This document shows, one piece after another, positions 32,688 through 45,078 of a stretch of 64,000 nt of DNA. The notes beneath the pieces were generated by a model that did not search any database, had not been told where the DNA came from, and saw only the letters and a list, made by a program, of their open reading frames with translations. Numbering within the stretch: position 1 is the stretch's first letter; every line of letters starts with the position of its first letter. Made by a program: the position numbers and the translations under genes. The DNA comes from Heterodera schachtii (taxonomy: Eukaryota; Nematoda; Chromadorea; Rhabditida; Heteroderidae), in the NCBI GenBank assembly GCA_023374025.1, contig SIJG01000137.1, positions 194,114 through 258,113 of the forward strand. Reading direction: 5' to 3'.

Positions 32688-33962
32688 ATGAACCGCCGGT
32701 AAAAGGACATTTAGACAAATTTTTCCTTTGCCCTGATTTATTTTCCACAATTTCAGTTGGATTTGCAACGATGTTTGGATGGACACTCTCCCGTTTTTTG
32801 ACCATGCCGAACTCGGCCTCAAATTGGCACTTCTTTCGCCACGTTTCGAATTTTTGGTGGACAAACATTTTGATGGCACAAGCGAATTGCCAATTTGGAG
32901 AACAATCACAATTTACAAAGACAGTGTCGAAAAAGTGCCAAAATTGCGTGTGTTTTACGACTTTGCCAATTCTGTGCCATTTCCTTTGCCGGACCGTCCG
33001 CTGCCCGACAAAATTCGCTTCAAGGAACTTCGGATTTGGTAATTCAAATTCAAGCATTGATTAACGATAAACCATTCCCTTTTCAGCCACATCAACCATT
33101 CTGTCATCGCATTTCTCCGTGCCAATCAGAAAATTTTCGACAATGGGTCCAAATTAGGAATTCATCTGTCTTGGAACAAAACCTTTTTTGTCCAGCCAAT
33201 TTGGAATGCTTTGATCCGCCATGTTTTGCCAATTTTTATGCCAAACATTCGCCAATTCGGATTCAAAAATGCTGATCAACTGTACTGTTTGCTTCGTTTC
33301 ACTTCTCCGAAAGTGCTCTACGATCTGAACATTCATTCAATCGATGCTGGGCGTCTGTTCCCAAATGCCATTGATTCCGGTGCTGAATTGCTCGATGAGA
33401 TTTGTGGTGATTCTGATCAGCCACTTGCATATTCTGCTGGCCAAATTCTGTCTGAATGGCTTCACATCCCGGCAAAAGATGGTCAACCGAAGAAATTGAT
33501 TTGCTGGAGTGCTTCGTCAGAAATCGCTGATTTAGTCAACAATTTCAAGAAGGTGTGTGCCACATTTTCGTTGGATTAATTGCCATTTGATTTTTGTTTC
33601 AATTGTTTAGAAATTTCGCCGTGCCACCACTTCTTCCGTCAGCTATCAAATTCAATTTACTGTTTATGAGGAGCCAACGGAAATTGTGCCATTTCAATTG
33701 GTGAACGAACGGACCAACGAAATGCTGACATTGGAGAAAGAAGGCGATCGTGAAAATACCGGTGTTGATTGGCTGATGAAGCGATGTCAAATTGGGGGGA
33801 CGACGGCCGCGTTAAACCAAAATTCGGGCAATTTGAACAATGTCAGCTTTACGTTTTATGAAAATTGTATTGGGTGAGTTGCAACAGCTTTTACATTAAT
33901 AATTAAATTAAATTTGCGTTTAATTTAGGCCATTGTCGCCACCGGCAGAAGAAAAATTCTGA
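32688..33962 (+). CDS. F-box-like family protein C, intact (5 exons, 351 aa)
   Basis: Exon model: 32688-32698, 32757-33038, 33087-33552, 33611-33873, 33929-33962 (1056 nt). All introns are GT/AG, 48-58 bp, with phases 2, 2, 0, 2. The first exon is only 11 nt (MNR plus two bases). Residues ~5-45 (WICNDVWMDTLPFFDHAELG ... ALLSPRFEFLVD) resemble an F-box: conserved hydrophobics, LP, and a terminal SxRFxxLVD. The middle has CHINHSVIAFLRANQKIFD and WLHIPAKDGQPKKL; exon 4 has PFQLVNERTNEMLTLEKE. The product ends PPAEEKF. No signal peptide or membrane span, so cytosolic/nuclear. F-box proteins present substrates to SCF ubiquitin ligases; the C-terminal domain is unidentified. An AATAAA lies near 34093. 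Confidence 0.78.
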
Positions 33963-34936
33963 CAAATGAGCGACGGACAAAAGAACGACAACAAAAACAA
34001 TGATCAGCAGAAGAAATGGATTAATTGGGAAATGATCGATCATTATGATTATGATTAAAAGGAATTATGAAGAGGAATTGTAAAATATGTAAATAAATCG
34101 GATATATAAGGGAACCGTCCCGCCAAATGCTATAACATTTTTATTGTCATTTAATTAAAAAAGCTTTATGTGATTTTAAAGCGCTTGATAGTCGCTAATA
34201 GCCTGCAAAATTTCAAAAAAATTAGTTGAGATACAAAAAAGTTATGCCAAAAACCCTCAAAAAACTGACTTTTTTTTTGGACACTTTGGCGCCGCACGCC
34301 ATATCTTTTGTTAAAACGAATATATTTTTCTAGAATTTTGCAGGCTAATAGAGGACACTTAATTGAAGAATATATCAAAATTATTTTATTTGGTTGGATA
34401 AGAAAAAAGTTAGAATACTTTAAATTTTGTGGCGCCAAAATGTCCCGCGCCAAATTGACCCCGACCTATATATAAAAAATGGCAAAAATAAGTGCAAAAT
34501 CAAAAATTTTTTAAAAAGCAAAGAATTCAATCAAAAACTTATTAAAAAACTGGCAGCACTGTTTCCTAGTGATGAATAGTGGGCGTTAAAACGAAGAATT
34601 TCCGAGATAAAAATATGTTTTTCGTGCAATATAAATATGAAAAACAAATCTACGCTTTGTTTTTATGCAGGGTTCGTATCCGTCCTTGGATGCCAAGGAC
34701 GTCCTTGGTTAAAAAATTTGAGAAATCTTTTAACTTTTTTTTAAACTCGATCAAATTTTTTGAAACTTGGTATGTAGATAGAGAAAGTTAAGGGCTATCG
34801 AATGATACCAAGAATGTTTATGGTCGACTTTGACAAAAGTTATGGGCACTTTTTTGTCGAAAAACACTACGAGTTGGGGCAGTACGAGTTGGCCTAGTAC
34901 GAGTTGGGTTTTTCCCGTTCCATGCCGAGTCTGTGT
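33963..34936. other. 3' flank of C and hairpin-rich repeats
   Basis: 3' UTR to about 34110. After it come sequences with the AGCCTGCAAAATTTC and TATCATTCGA motifs shared with other repeats (34190-34460, 34760-34815) and three ACGAGTTGG words (34870-34910). No gene. Confidence 0.4.
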
Positions 34937-35075
34937 TAGAGAGATCGGCCTGCTGGACGTGGACCCAGGCCTCGGTAACCTGGGTTTTTCTTGGGCCTTA
35001 ATTTTGTCCATGAAATCCAGGTCAAGGTATGACATGGAATCCAGGGCCAGGCTTTTTTTAAAATGTCGATCTCTA
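34937..35075. mobile_element. Short TIR element, TAGAGA(GA)TCGG ends
   Basis: Left TAGAGAGATCGGCCTG, right complement TAGAGATCGACATTTT. Flanks GTCTGTGT and ATCTGTAT agree at 6 of 8 bases, a possible old duplication. GG/CCAGGTC words inside. Small relative of 36115-37292. Confidence 0.5.
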
Positions 35076-36106
35076 ATCTGTATCATTTTGGTGCCATCCA
35101 AATTTTCACTTAAAAATTGCAAAAAAACAAAAAAAATTTTTTATAAAAAAAAATTACAGAAGGAAATGGCGCGGAAAGGGGGTATGAGCTGTTCCGTTCC
35201 AAATATTGTTTTCGTGAGAATTAAAAAAAATTCGATAACAAAATTAAATTTATTTTTTGAATTTTCAGACAATTCCGGAAACCCGGAAATTTCGAAAAAA
35301 TGCACTTTTCAGCGTGGGCCTGGGTCAAAGGCCTGGATTTTTTTCCATTACAGAAAACCCAGACCAAACATGACAACCAGGCCCAGCACGTCTTTTTTGC
35401 TCCCAAAATTCTACCGGTATCTAAAAATTGTCAAATAAAAAAAAGTGGAAAATTTAAAATTCGAAAAAAGACCATTTTTGATGGCAGGCATCCCTTCCGC
35501 GAACAAAAGAAATAAATTTGGCCATCCCTCAACAGCTGCTTTTTCACTCCGTTGTCCTTTCTGTACTGCTCCAGGCCGGCATCCGAACCAATTTGGCACA
35601 CAAATGTTAAGCGGAAACTGCGATTGCCCGTCCTACCAGTGGTGTGTACACAAATTTGGGAGGCATACCATGGCGCATGACTAAATTTCGAGGGGGGGGG
35701 GGGAGAAATAATTTGAATTTTTTAACAAGTAAATTCTAGGTCTCTACGGTGCCGAAAAATAGTCGTTTGGTCAGAATTCCTGAAAAAAATGATTTGTTAA
35801 TCCTGAAAACCGGACCTTGGTCAAAATTCTCTTATTCTTTCCGGAATTTTTTCAAATGACGGAGCTCTCTCTCTCACTCGTTAACTGAAAAATGAACGAA
35901 TTTTTTAATTTAAAAAATTCATAAAAAGAAAATAAGCATAAATTCCATCTCAATTAGCAAATCCAAAAAGGATCGATTGATCTTTTCTCAAATAATAATC
36001 TATCCATTCATTCATTCCGCTGGTCACTGCTTGGCCCCGCGGCACTCGAGCACACATTTTCATCACTTTTATCCGCTGGTAGAGACAATGGCCCAAATTT
36101 TTTAAT
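35076..36106. other. Intergenic, no gene
   Basis: CCAGGCC words at 35315-35385, a run of ten or more G near 35691-35702, and otherwise AT-rich DNA with short frames only. Confidence 0.35.
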
Positions 36107-36114
36107 GAAAATAT

Positions 36115-37292
36115 TAGAGATCGGCCTGGACCTAGATCCAGGCCTGGATTTTTCCTGGATCCAGGTCCAGGTCCAGGTCATTTTTCGGCAATCTGGATTT
36201 TTCCTGGACCTGGGTTTTCCTGGATTTTTGTCCAGGAAATCCAGGTCTAGGACAATTTGAAAATCCAGGTCCAGGTCCAGGCACAAAAAACCTGGATTTC
36301 CTGGATAAATTTTTTTTCAATTTTTATGGCGAAATGTATTTAAAATTGGTATAAAATGTTCCAAAATTTTCACTCCGCCCCCTAAAAATTCTTATTCTCT
36401 TAAAAAATTGGCTCAAAATCGAAAAAATATGTCATTTTCTGAACAAAATCGTTAACAAATCGCATTAAAAATTACAAAATTTTCCCGGCGGCGCCTATCG
36501 GCACCGCCGGACCCCTTGTTCCCCAAAGTTTTTTGGAAGCTCGCCGCAAAAAAAGGCATTTTTAAAAGCAAAAAAAGTCGACGCTTGGCTTTTATGCAAA
36601 TATTTGGTAAATTTTTGGACAAAATTTGTAAACAATTTGTATAGAAATTACAAAAAATTTTCAAGCGGCGCCTGTCGGCACCGCCGGGCTCTCTTCCCTC
36701 ACACATCCTAAAATTTTTTTAAAAAAATGTGCAGAAAAAAATTGTTAGAAATCTGGTTTTTTGACTCTGAATGCACTGAAATTTTCAAATTGCTTATGTT
36801 TCCCACAAAATTGTTTAAATCGATTGACCTATAAACTTGGAAAAAAATCAGAAAATTTTTTATGAAAAAATTCCAAGATTACATGTTGTAAAAATTTTCG
36901 AAAAACTTATTAATTCATATAAAAAAATTAAATCCCTTTCAAAATTTTTGAACTTTTTTTCCAAATGTTATAATTTTTGGAACGATTAATTTTAGTATTT
37001 CAATTGACTGATTTTTTTTCAAGTTTATCAAAATATGATAAATAGATTTAAAAACACATTATTATTAAGAATTAGATATTTTTAGACTTTCTCAAGCAAT
37101 TAATTGATTTTTTCAAAGATTTTTTGCTTTTTAAAACAAATTTTAAAAAATCCAGGTCCAGGCCTGGATCCAGGTCTCGAGGAGCCTGGATTTTTCCTGG
37201 ACCTGGATTTTCCTGGATTTTTGTCCAGGAAATCCAGGTCCAACATGGAATCCAGGTCCAGGTCCAGGCTTTTTTCAAAATACCGATCTCTA
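36115..37292. mobile_element. hAT-like element with perfect 8-bp TSD GAAAATAT, CCAGGTCC words
   Basis: Starts TAGAGATCGG and ends with CCGATCTCTA. GAAAATAT is present at 36107-36114 and again at 37293-37300. Subterminal zones (36122-36300 and 37148-37270) are dense in CCAGGTCCAGG, in complementary orientation. The interior holds two copies of the CGGCGGCGCC hairpin repeat. No transposase frame. Confidence 0.86.
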
Positions 37293-37300
37293 GAAAATAT

Positions 37301-37671
37301 GCTAAAAAATATGGTCAAAATTCTTAAATTTTCCCCCGGCGGCGCCTATCGGCACCGCCGGACTATAAAAATTTGCTCAAAATCACAAAATTTGGTCATT
37401 TTTATGGACAAATCTGTTAACAAATCGCATTATTTCGATTTTTCATGCTCAGATTTTCACAAAATGCTTATTTCAAACAAAAAATTGCGCAAAGTGATCA
37501 TGGACAGTCAAAAACACAATATTTGAACATTTTAAACGTGTTTTGAATAAATTTGTAAAAATGAGGCTTTTTGACACAAAATGAGGTTTTTTTGCATGCC
37601 AAATGAGGCTTTTGAAAATATTCATCTGCCATCCCTGATTAAGACCAAAGTGTGCTGCTAATTGCCACAAA
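37301..37671. repeat. Hairpin repeat copy and spacer
   Basis: Another hairpin with arms GGCGGCGCC and GCACCGCC around 37340-37362, followed by AATCTGTTAACAAATCGCAT. Otherwise AT-rich. Confidence 0.5.
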
Positions 37672-38040
37672 ATGAAGCGACGTTTAAAGAAAATGTGAGA
37701 AATTTTCAACATAATTAAATTTCTCATTTTAATTAATTTTCACGCTTTTCAGTTGGATTTGTAGCGATGTGTGGATGGATATTGTCCCTTTCTTTGAACG
37801 TGTTGAAATTGGCCTCATGTTGGCACCGATTTCGCTTCGTTTCAATGCTTTAGTTGACGCGCATTTCGATGGCAAAAAGACGACGGAATTGACAATTTGA
37901 AGACGTATCATAATTCAAAAAGACAAAACTGCTGAAAAAGTTGTGGTCGGTGCATTTATGTGTGACGAAGTGCAATTTCCATTGCCGGACCGTCCGCTGC
38001 CCTACAAAATTCGCTTTAAGGACCTTCAGATTTAGTAATT
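37672..38040 (+). pseudogene. F-box-like paralog D, exons 1-2 with nonsense codon
   Basis: Exon 1 (ATGAAGCGACG, 37672-37682) is followed by TTTAAAG, so the normal donor is lost. Exon 2 starts at 37753 (WICSDVWMDIVPFFERVEIGL). At 37898-37900 the conserved TGG of ELTIWR is TGA. The end of exon 2 is still aligned (PDRPLPYKIRFKDL) but closes with TAG. No exons 3-5 follow. Confidence 0.8.
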
Positions 38041-38340
38041 CGAACATTTATAAACACAAACCTAGATACATATTTAGATGGGGTCCCTTTTTCGGTAACA
38101 TTGAAGAATTTGGCTGATTTCGGTTTTAAAATACATTTTCCGATTCTCTCGTTGAGAAAATTTAATTGGTACAATTTTTATGGCCCGGCGACAATTCTGA
38201 CTGTTGGTGTGTCCCAAATTGAACAGCAGGGACATTCACTCAATTCTCCAATTTGGCTTTTTTGCGCATGGGCCTTCGGGGGCATGGCTTTTGCAATTGG
38301 TGGGGAATTGAGCAGCAGTTTTCTCATTTTTTGACGTTGG
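38041..38340 (+). other. Possible membrane-protein fragment
   Basis: An open frame (38101-38334) encodes NFYGPATILTVGV ... SPIWLFCAWAFGGMAFAIGG ELSS. It is hydrophobic and faintly like the G-xx-I ... W-xx-G-xx-A-xx-G-ELS pattern of amino-acid permeases (APC/SLC7). Too short and isolated for a firm call. Confidence 0.2.
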
Positions 38341-38439
38341 ACGAATGAGTCCTTCTTGTGAGATTAGGACACTTTATTAGTCCGTCTCGGTCTCGAGTTT
38401 CGCGAAATTTTCTGTCTCGAACATCACTACTCTCTACTG

Positions 38440-38745
38440 ATTTTCCTTAACTACTCACGCACACTCTCTTTTCTCTCCGCCAAGCCTTCTTTTCCCTCCC
38501 CACCCTTCTCTCTTTTTCCTTTTTTTCTTTTGCCCTCTATCTTTCTTCCCTCTCTCCCTCTGTGCATTTATTTTCCCCATTCTCTCATTCAATGGGCGGA
38601 TGCTCTTTCTTCTTCTGCTGCTGTTCTTCCTTCCTCACTTATCCTCCTTCTGCTCCTCCTCTTCTGCTCCACATTTCCCATTTCCTCCTCCCGCTCCCTT
38701 ACAATCGATTCCTTCTTTCTCATTCATTTCTTCGCTTTTTCTACC
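38440..38745. other. Long polypyrimidine tract
   Basis: About 300 bp in which the plus strand is overwhelmingly C and T (CTCTCTTTTCTCTCCGCC, CTCCTTCTGCTCCTCC and so on). Open frames across it reflect composition only. Confidence 0.6.
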
Positions 38746-38756
38746 CATTCAAACTA

Positions 38757-39400
38757 AGGCTCTATTGTAGTTCACACGACCATAAAAAAAGACACGACCA
38801 TAAATTATTTTTTTCTGCAACTTTAGTGCACTGCACCATAACTTTTTCAAAAAACAAACCTTATTAAACATTCTTGATATCATTCGATAGCCGAACGAGT
38901 CCTTTATTAACCTGCTAAATTTCAAGAAAATTCGTTGGGTTTCAAAAAATACCAAGAATGTTTAATTTGGTTTACATTTACAAAAGTTATGGTGCATTAA
39001 AGTTGCAAAAAAAAAATAAGGCTCTAGTGCACTTTATGAGTCCAATCGACTTTTATGAGTCCAATCAATGGTTTTTATGCAATAACTTTGTTCATGCTCG
39101 AACAAACCCTATCTTTTTGGTATCATTCGAAAGTACAAAGTCTAACGAAGCTAAAATATATAAAATCGCAGCGTTTAGGCAATTACCAAAAAAGATTTGA
39201 TTAATTAAGTAAATACTTATTATTTTCGTTTGTAACTTTCTTGAAATGTTAGAATTTTCTTGTTTTCTCGTATTATTACATTATTTAGACTTTGTACTTT
39301 CGAATGATACCAAAAAGATAGGGTTTGTTCGAACATGAACAAACTTATTGTTTAAAAACCGAGTATTTTCAATTGATTGGACTCATAAAAGTCGATGCCA
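38757..39400. repeat. Inverted repeats with CACGACCATAAA and TTTATGAGTCCAATC words
   Basis: Two overlapping fold-backs. 38757-39020 has ends GGCTCTATTGTAG and GCACTAGAGCC (complement) and inner arms GCAACTTTAGTGCACTGCAC/GTGCATTAAAGTTGC. 39013-39400 has TTTTATGAGTCCAATCA words at 39033-39068 and their complement at 39370-39390, plus paired TATCATTCGA motifs at 39121 and 39299. Relative of 48055-48557. Confidence 0.6.
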
Positions 39401-39491
39401 AAAATTTTACTGCTTATTTTTGGAATATAAATACAGTTTTACTTAGTTAACAAGCACAACTTACGACAAAAGTGAGCTAATTGTAGCAAAA

Positions 39492-40698
39492 ATGAACAGA
39501 CGGTAAGGAAATTTTTGAAAAAATTAAAATTTTTAATTTATCAATTTTTTCCATGTTTCAGTTGGATTTGTGGCGACGTGTGGATGGACATTCTGCCATC
39601 TTTTGACCATGCTCAACTTGGACTCAAAATGGCATTGCTTTCCGACCGTTTCGATGTTTTGGTGGACGCGCATTTTGATGGAAATACGACGGAATTAACG
39701 CTTTGGAGAGAAATAACAATTCGCGAGGGCGTAGGACCAGAATCGAAACTGTTTGTATGCCTCGGTGACAAATGGGTGGATTTTCCGTTGCCGAACCGTC
39801 CGCTGCCCAACAAAATTCGTTTTAAGAACCTTCGGATTGAGTAAACTCAGTCTTTCTGTGTGTATTAAAATGTTTTCTGTACGTTGTTCCTTGTTTAGAT
39901 ACATTGACCATTCCGTCATTGCATTTCTGCGTGCCAACAAGCAAATTTGGGACAGAATTGGCACCAATTTGGGGTTGTCTATTGCAAATGTTCAGCCAAT
40001 TTGGGATGTTTTGATCAGTGAAATTTGGCCAATTTTTGCAACCAACATTCGCAATTTGGGCTTTGTCAGTGATAACCATTTGGACAATTTGCTTCGGCGC
40101 ATTTCACCGACAATTCTCACTGATCTTGATCAATTGAATTCGATCGATTTCGCAATTCTGTACTCCTTCATGATTTATGATCAAATTCTGTCCAAATGGT
40201 TGCACACTCCGAGCAAAAATGGTCAACCGAAGCGATTGCGTTGCTGGAGTCGTAATGAATCACGAACAAAGGAATGGATTAACAATTTAAAAGATGTAGT
40301 CCGCCATTTTCCATAGATATATTTTTTAATTGTTTAGGCATTTCTCCGTGCCACTTCTTCCGTCAGTTACATTATTCGAATTGATCATGTGAGAACAATA
40401 CCAACTGAACCATTTGAATTGGTGAATGAACGGACCAATGAGAAGCTGATACTGTGGAAAAAATCCGAGTACAATTGGTTGCTGAAGCGATGTCCAATAA
40501 TTGTTGGGGAGACGGCGGTTCAATGGGAAAGCGACAAAAATTTGAACGCAAATTTGAACAATGTCAAATTTAATTTGTGGCGTGGCATTAATTGCATTGG
40601 GTGAGAGCAGAAAAATAATTCATCAAATGCAAATGGCACTTAATTTTAGGCCATTGTTGCCACCAGCGGAAAGAAGAAAAAGAAAAAGGGACGAATGA
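39492..40698 (+). CDS. F-box-like family protein E, intact (5 exons, 332 aa)
   Basis: Exon model: 39492-39502, 39562-39840, 39899-40295, 40338-40600, 40650-40698 (999 nt), all GT/AG, same phases (2,2,0,2) as C and K. The F-box-like region (SWICGDVWMDILPSFDHAQL ... ALLSDRFDVLVD) is the least diverged of the family. Exon 3 gives YIDHSVIAFLRANKQIWD ... ISPTILTDLDQLNSID ... KWLHTPSKNGQPKRL. Exon 4 gives EPFELVNERTNEKLILW and WLLKRCPIIVGET. The last exon ends LLPPAERRKRKRDE, a basic nuclear-localisation-like tail. Expected role is substrate adaptor of an SCF-type ubiquitin ligase; substrate unknown. Confidence 0.8.
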
Positions 40699-41733
40699 AA
40701 GCAACGAAAATTATTAATTATTTTGAGAAATGGTCGACGATCTCACCAATTTGAATTTGATTTTTTGCTCTCGTTTTATCACAGAAATCTCTTTCATTTG
40801 TTGGTTCTTTCGTTCGAATTTTAGTATTGTTAGCCCATTTCCGTCCGAGATTGACATATATTTCTTTCTTTTTTGGAAGGGCTGGGGAGGGGGGGGGGGT
40901 CATAGCAAAGGGGAAAAGAGGGAAATTGCTAAAAATTTTAATTAATTCTTTAACAAAATTACAATCCAAAACTTTTTTCTGGTGGCACCTTCAGCACTAC
41001 CGGCCCCATAAAATCGTTTAAAACCTTAAATTTTTGTTTTTCTCTCAAAATTATTGAGAATTTAAAAAAATGTTTATTTGGAGCATATGGGGGATTGAAA
41101 ATTTGAAAAATTCTACGCCAATGATATGCAAATTGAAATGAAAGACCTGAAAATAATGCAAAGGGTGAAAAGATGGATGGCGGTGGATTTTTTTAACTGA
41201 CAAATGAATTGAGTGCGACTAAAAAATAATTAACAGAGCATACGGTCAGCAGAAATTTTGTTGTGCCATGGCATTTATTGTATTGCGCCACTATTAAATC
41301 AAATTCTGTTTTATCATTTGCCATTTATCAACGATTAATTTCGAAAAATTCTCATTTTAGGTGTGTATTTTTTTATTTACAAAAAAGTCTGCCATTTTTG
41401 AGTCCCCTTTATTCATAGCATATCCGCAGAAAAAAATATGTAAAACCATATAATTTATAATCCTAATAATGATAATATAAAATATAATTTATTTTCCCAT
41501 AATCTAGCAGCATTTCGTGTATTAATACGTAAATTCATGATTAATGGGTAATATAAATCAATATGAAGCAATTTATTTATGCACATTCTAATATATTTTT
41601 CAATTTAAAAATGATTATTTAAATAATTAAATTTATTATCATTGATACTTTTTTAGGTTCGCCCCATTGTTTACTTACAAATTAGTTAACAATCACAAAT
41701 TACCACAAAACTGTGCTAATTGCAGCAAAACAA
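40699..41733. other. Intergenic between paralogs E and F
   Basis: 3' UTR-like sequence to ~40780 (shared GAAATGGTCGACGATCTCACC with other paralogs), a G-run at 40879-40892, one hairpin-repeat relic (GGTGGCACCTTCAGCACTAC, 40981), and AT-rich DNA with GCATATCCGCAG and ATAATTTATAATCCTAA near 41420-41470 resembling the end of the GCATAT element. Confidence 0.45.
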
Positions 41734-42545
41734 ATGAACAGATGGTAAGGAATTTTTGAAAAGATTAAAATTTTTGATTTACCAATTTTTTCCATGTTTT
41801 TAAAGTTGGATTTGTGGCGACGTGTGGATGGACATTCTGCCACCTTTTGATTTGGAGAGATGTCGAAATTACCAAGGACGAAGGACCAAAAGCGAAACTG
41901 TCTGTACGGATCGATGAACAGAATAGGCACCAATTTGGAATTGTCCATTGATGATGACCAACTGATTTGGGATGTTTTGGCCAGTGAAATTTGGCCAAAT
42001 TTTGCGACAAACATCCGCCATTTGAGCTATACTAATGACAACCATTTGAATAATTTGCGTCATGGCATTTCACTGACAATTCTCACTGATCTTGATCAAT
42101 TGAATTCAATCGATTCTGATGGTCTGTTCCCCAATGTGATCGCTGATGATGGGCCAAATGCAAGTGCTGGCCAAGTGTTGTCCAAATGGTTGCACACACC
42201 GAGCAAAAATGGCCAACCGAAGCGATTGCATTGCCATGCTTATTCTGATGAATCAAATTTGTAATGGATCAATAGCTTCAAAGAGGTGGACCGCCATACC
42301 GTCTATAAATTGTATTTTTTTTTACCAATTTTTTGTTTAGGCATTTCTCGGTGCCACCACTTCGTCCTCCTACATTATTCAACTAAATTTTTACACGACA
42401 AAAATGCCGTTTGAACATTTTGAATTGGTGAACGAAGTGACAAATGAGAAGCTGATACTGTGGAAAAAATCCGATTTCAATTGGCTTTTGATACGGTGCC
42501 CTGAGGAGACGGTGACGGTTCAATGGAACGACACCCTCTCTTGCT
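41734..42545 (+). pseudogene. F-box-like paralog F, internally deleted
   Basis: Exon 1 is 41734-41744 and exon 2 starts at 41806. Exon 2 loses most of the F-box block after DILPPFD, and a second deletion fuses the end of exon 2 directly to exon 3 without the intron, giving a stop at the join (CGGATCGATGA). The exon-3 remainder (RIGTNLELSIDDDQLIWDVL ... KWLHTPSKNGQPKRLHC) has a TAA where paralogs read on. Exon 4 (from 42343) is cut off after VTVQW. Confidence 0.8.
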
Positions 42546-43827
42546 CTGCGGGTATTCATCGTAGACACCATTCAAAAGGCAATTCGGTAGAGAATTTAGT
42601 CCTCTTTCTGATAGGCCTACTCAAATTTTCCAGGAAATTTTCCTAACCCCCCTAGGAATTTTTTTCGAAATTTTCCCGATTTCGATATATTTTTTTGCGA
42701 TGATGTTATGTCAGGGTTACCCTTTAAAATTTCCCGAAATAAGTACATCGCTGGTCAAAAATAAGATTTTAGGGTCAAAATAAGGACATTTTTTAAAACA
42801 TGCTACCAAAACTTTAAATCGCATTTTTATTCAACAAAATCAAGCATTAGCAACATATTTCTCTCCGCCAACTATTTTTCTGAGCTTTTCCGGCTTAGAA
42901 ATGAGAAATTTATACATTTCTGAAAATCGATTTTAACAGTTTTGTGGAAAACCTAATCAATTTGTAAATTTCAGTGCATTCAGAATCAAAAAATCAGATC
43001 TTTACCAATTTTTTCGGCGCATTTTCCGTAAATTTTTTTGGGTATGGGTGAGGGAAGAGAGTCCGGCGGTACCGATAGACGCCGCCGGGAAAATTTTTGA
43101 AAGGTTTGCTCTGTTTCTTAGCAAACTGTGCCCAAAAACTGACCAAATTTCTTATGCAAGTCTGAAATTTTCACTTTTATCTAGTGTAAATAAATTATTC
43201 ACGGAAAAACCGTGAATTGACCCCATGAATCGTGACCGTGATCGAAAACCCCGTGAAATTCACGGTAACCGTGACCGTGTGCGTCACGGCGCACCTCTAA
43301 TAGGCGCCGCCGGAAAATTTTTTTGTAATTTTTAATGGATTTCTTAACGATTTTGTTCAAAAAATGACAAAATTTTACGATTTGGAGCCAATTTTTTAAG
43401 AGAATAAGAATTTTTAGGGGGCGGCGAAAATCCAGGTCCAGGAAAATCCAGGTTGCCGAAAAATGCTTTGAGTATTTAACTGAATCTTGTTAAGATCTTG
43501 GATGAACTCGCTTCAAAAAACATTTCTTTCAAAAATTATCATTTAAAATCTAAATCTCTTTCTGAATCCAAAAAATAAGACTAAAATAAGGGCAAATCTT
43601 ACAAATAAGAAAACATTTAAAATTTGTAAGATTTGGACCCTCAAAATAAGGACAAAGGGTAACCCTGGTTTTAATTGATACTAATGATGCACAACAAACA
43701 AAGAAAATAAATATGTAATATTATAGAACCAAAGAATTAACAAAATCATTTCTGAGAAAATAAGCACAACAAATTGAGATGGATCATTTCTCAAATACAA
43801 TTAATTAATTATGCATTTTCGTACATT
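42546..43827. repeat. Repeat-rich spacer
   Basis: Two hairpin-repeat copies (43066-43090, 43306-43325), a cluster of CCGTGA/TCACGG words (43204-43290), a short CCAGGTCCAGG relic (43431-43452) and AT-rich DNA. No gene. Confidence 0.5.
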
Positions 43828-45078
43828 TCAGATGAAATTTTTGTTGCTTTCATCCGCTTCTTTTTTCTCTTCTTCCGCTGCTGGTGACGATAATGGTCTA
43901 AAATTGAATTTTTTTTTTTTCGACAAAATCAAAAATTGCTGTTGCGGTGCTCACCCAATGGAATTGTTGATGTCACCCCACAAAAAAAAGTTGACATTGT
44001 TCAAATTGTCATCCCAATTTTCGTCGTTTTCCCATTGAATCGGCGCCGCCTTTTCACTAATTGGACATCGCTTCAACAGCCAATAAAAATCAGCATAACG
44101 TGGCACTTTCTCCAATGTCAGCTTTTCCTTGGTTCGTTCATTCACCAATTCAAATGGCTCAGTTGGCATTATTCCCACATGATCAATTCGAATAATGTAA
44201 CTGACGGAAGAATTGGCACGGAGAAATGCCTAAACATAAAGGTTTATGAGAATGTGACCAAACGCACACCTCCTTGAAACTGTTGACCCAATCCAAGTTC
44301 ACTTCATCGTCATAATCCGCACAAAGCAAACGCTTCGGCCGTCCATTTTTGCTCGGCGTGTGCAGCCATTTTGTCAACGCTTGGTCAGCAGTTGCATTTG
44401 GTCCATCATCACCAATCGCATCGGTTATCAGAAGATAGGTCTTAATTGAATTCAGATGATTGAGATCGGTGAGAATTGTCGGTGAAATGCGGCGACGCAA
44501 ATTGTCCAAATCATCGCCATCGTTAATTCGCAAATGACGAATGTTTGTCACAAAAATGGGCCAAATTTGACGGACAAAAATATCCCAAATTCGCTGTTCA
44601 TCCTCGGTTTCGTCTGAATACACATCCAACCCCAATTTGGTGCCACTTCTGTCCCAAATGTGCTTGTTGGAACGGACAAATTCAATGACGGAATGGTCAA
44701 TGTGCCTGAAGAAATATTAAAAGGCTTTAATATACAAAAGTTTAAAATTACTCAATCCGAAGTTGGGCAGCGGACGGTCCGGCAGAGGAAATGCCATCCA
44801 TTTGCCATCAATCCGTACAGACAGTGTCGGTTCTGGTCCTTTGTGCTTGCTAATTTCGATAATTCTCCAAAGCGTAAATTCCTTTTTGCCATCAAAATGC
44901 GCGTCCACTAAAACATCGAAACGGTCGGAAAGCAATGCCAAATTGAGTCCAAGTTGGGCATGGTCAAATGATGGGAGAATGTCCATCCAAACGTCGTTAC
45001 AAATCCAACTGAAATGGGAGGAAAAAATTGAGTAAATTAAAAATTGAAATTTTAAAAATTTCCTTACCGTCTGTTCAT
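43828..45078 (-). pseudogene. F-box-like paralog G, single 19-bp deletion
   Basis: Exons on minus: 45078-45068, 45008-44752, 44705-44270, 44229-43955, 43897-43828. Every splice site is normal. Exon 2 lacks 19 bp next to its end (PDRPLPN is followed directly by TTCGGATTGA), which puts exon 3 out of frame. The other exons are open (DNLRRRISPTILTDLNHLNS, EPFELVNERTKEKLTLEK, and an acidic/basic tail AAEEEKKEADESNKNFI). A recent loss of function, or an allele or assembly error. Confidence 0.75.

Noticed and set aside
38101..38334. Amino-acid permease fragment
   Set aside because: The similarity is a handful of Gly/Trp/Glu positions over 45 residues; kept only as a low-confidence note.
38562..38867. 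Frames with Ser/Leu/Cys-rich peptides
   Set aside because: Result of the polypyrimidine strand bias.
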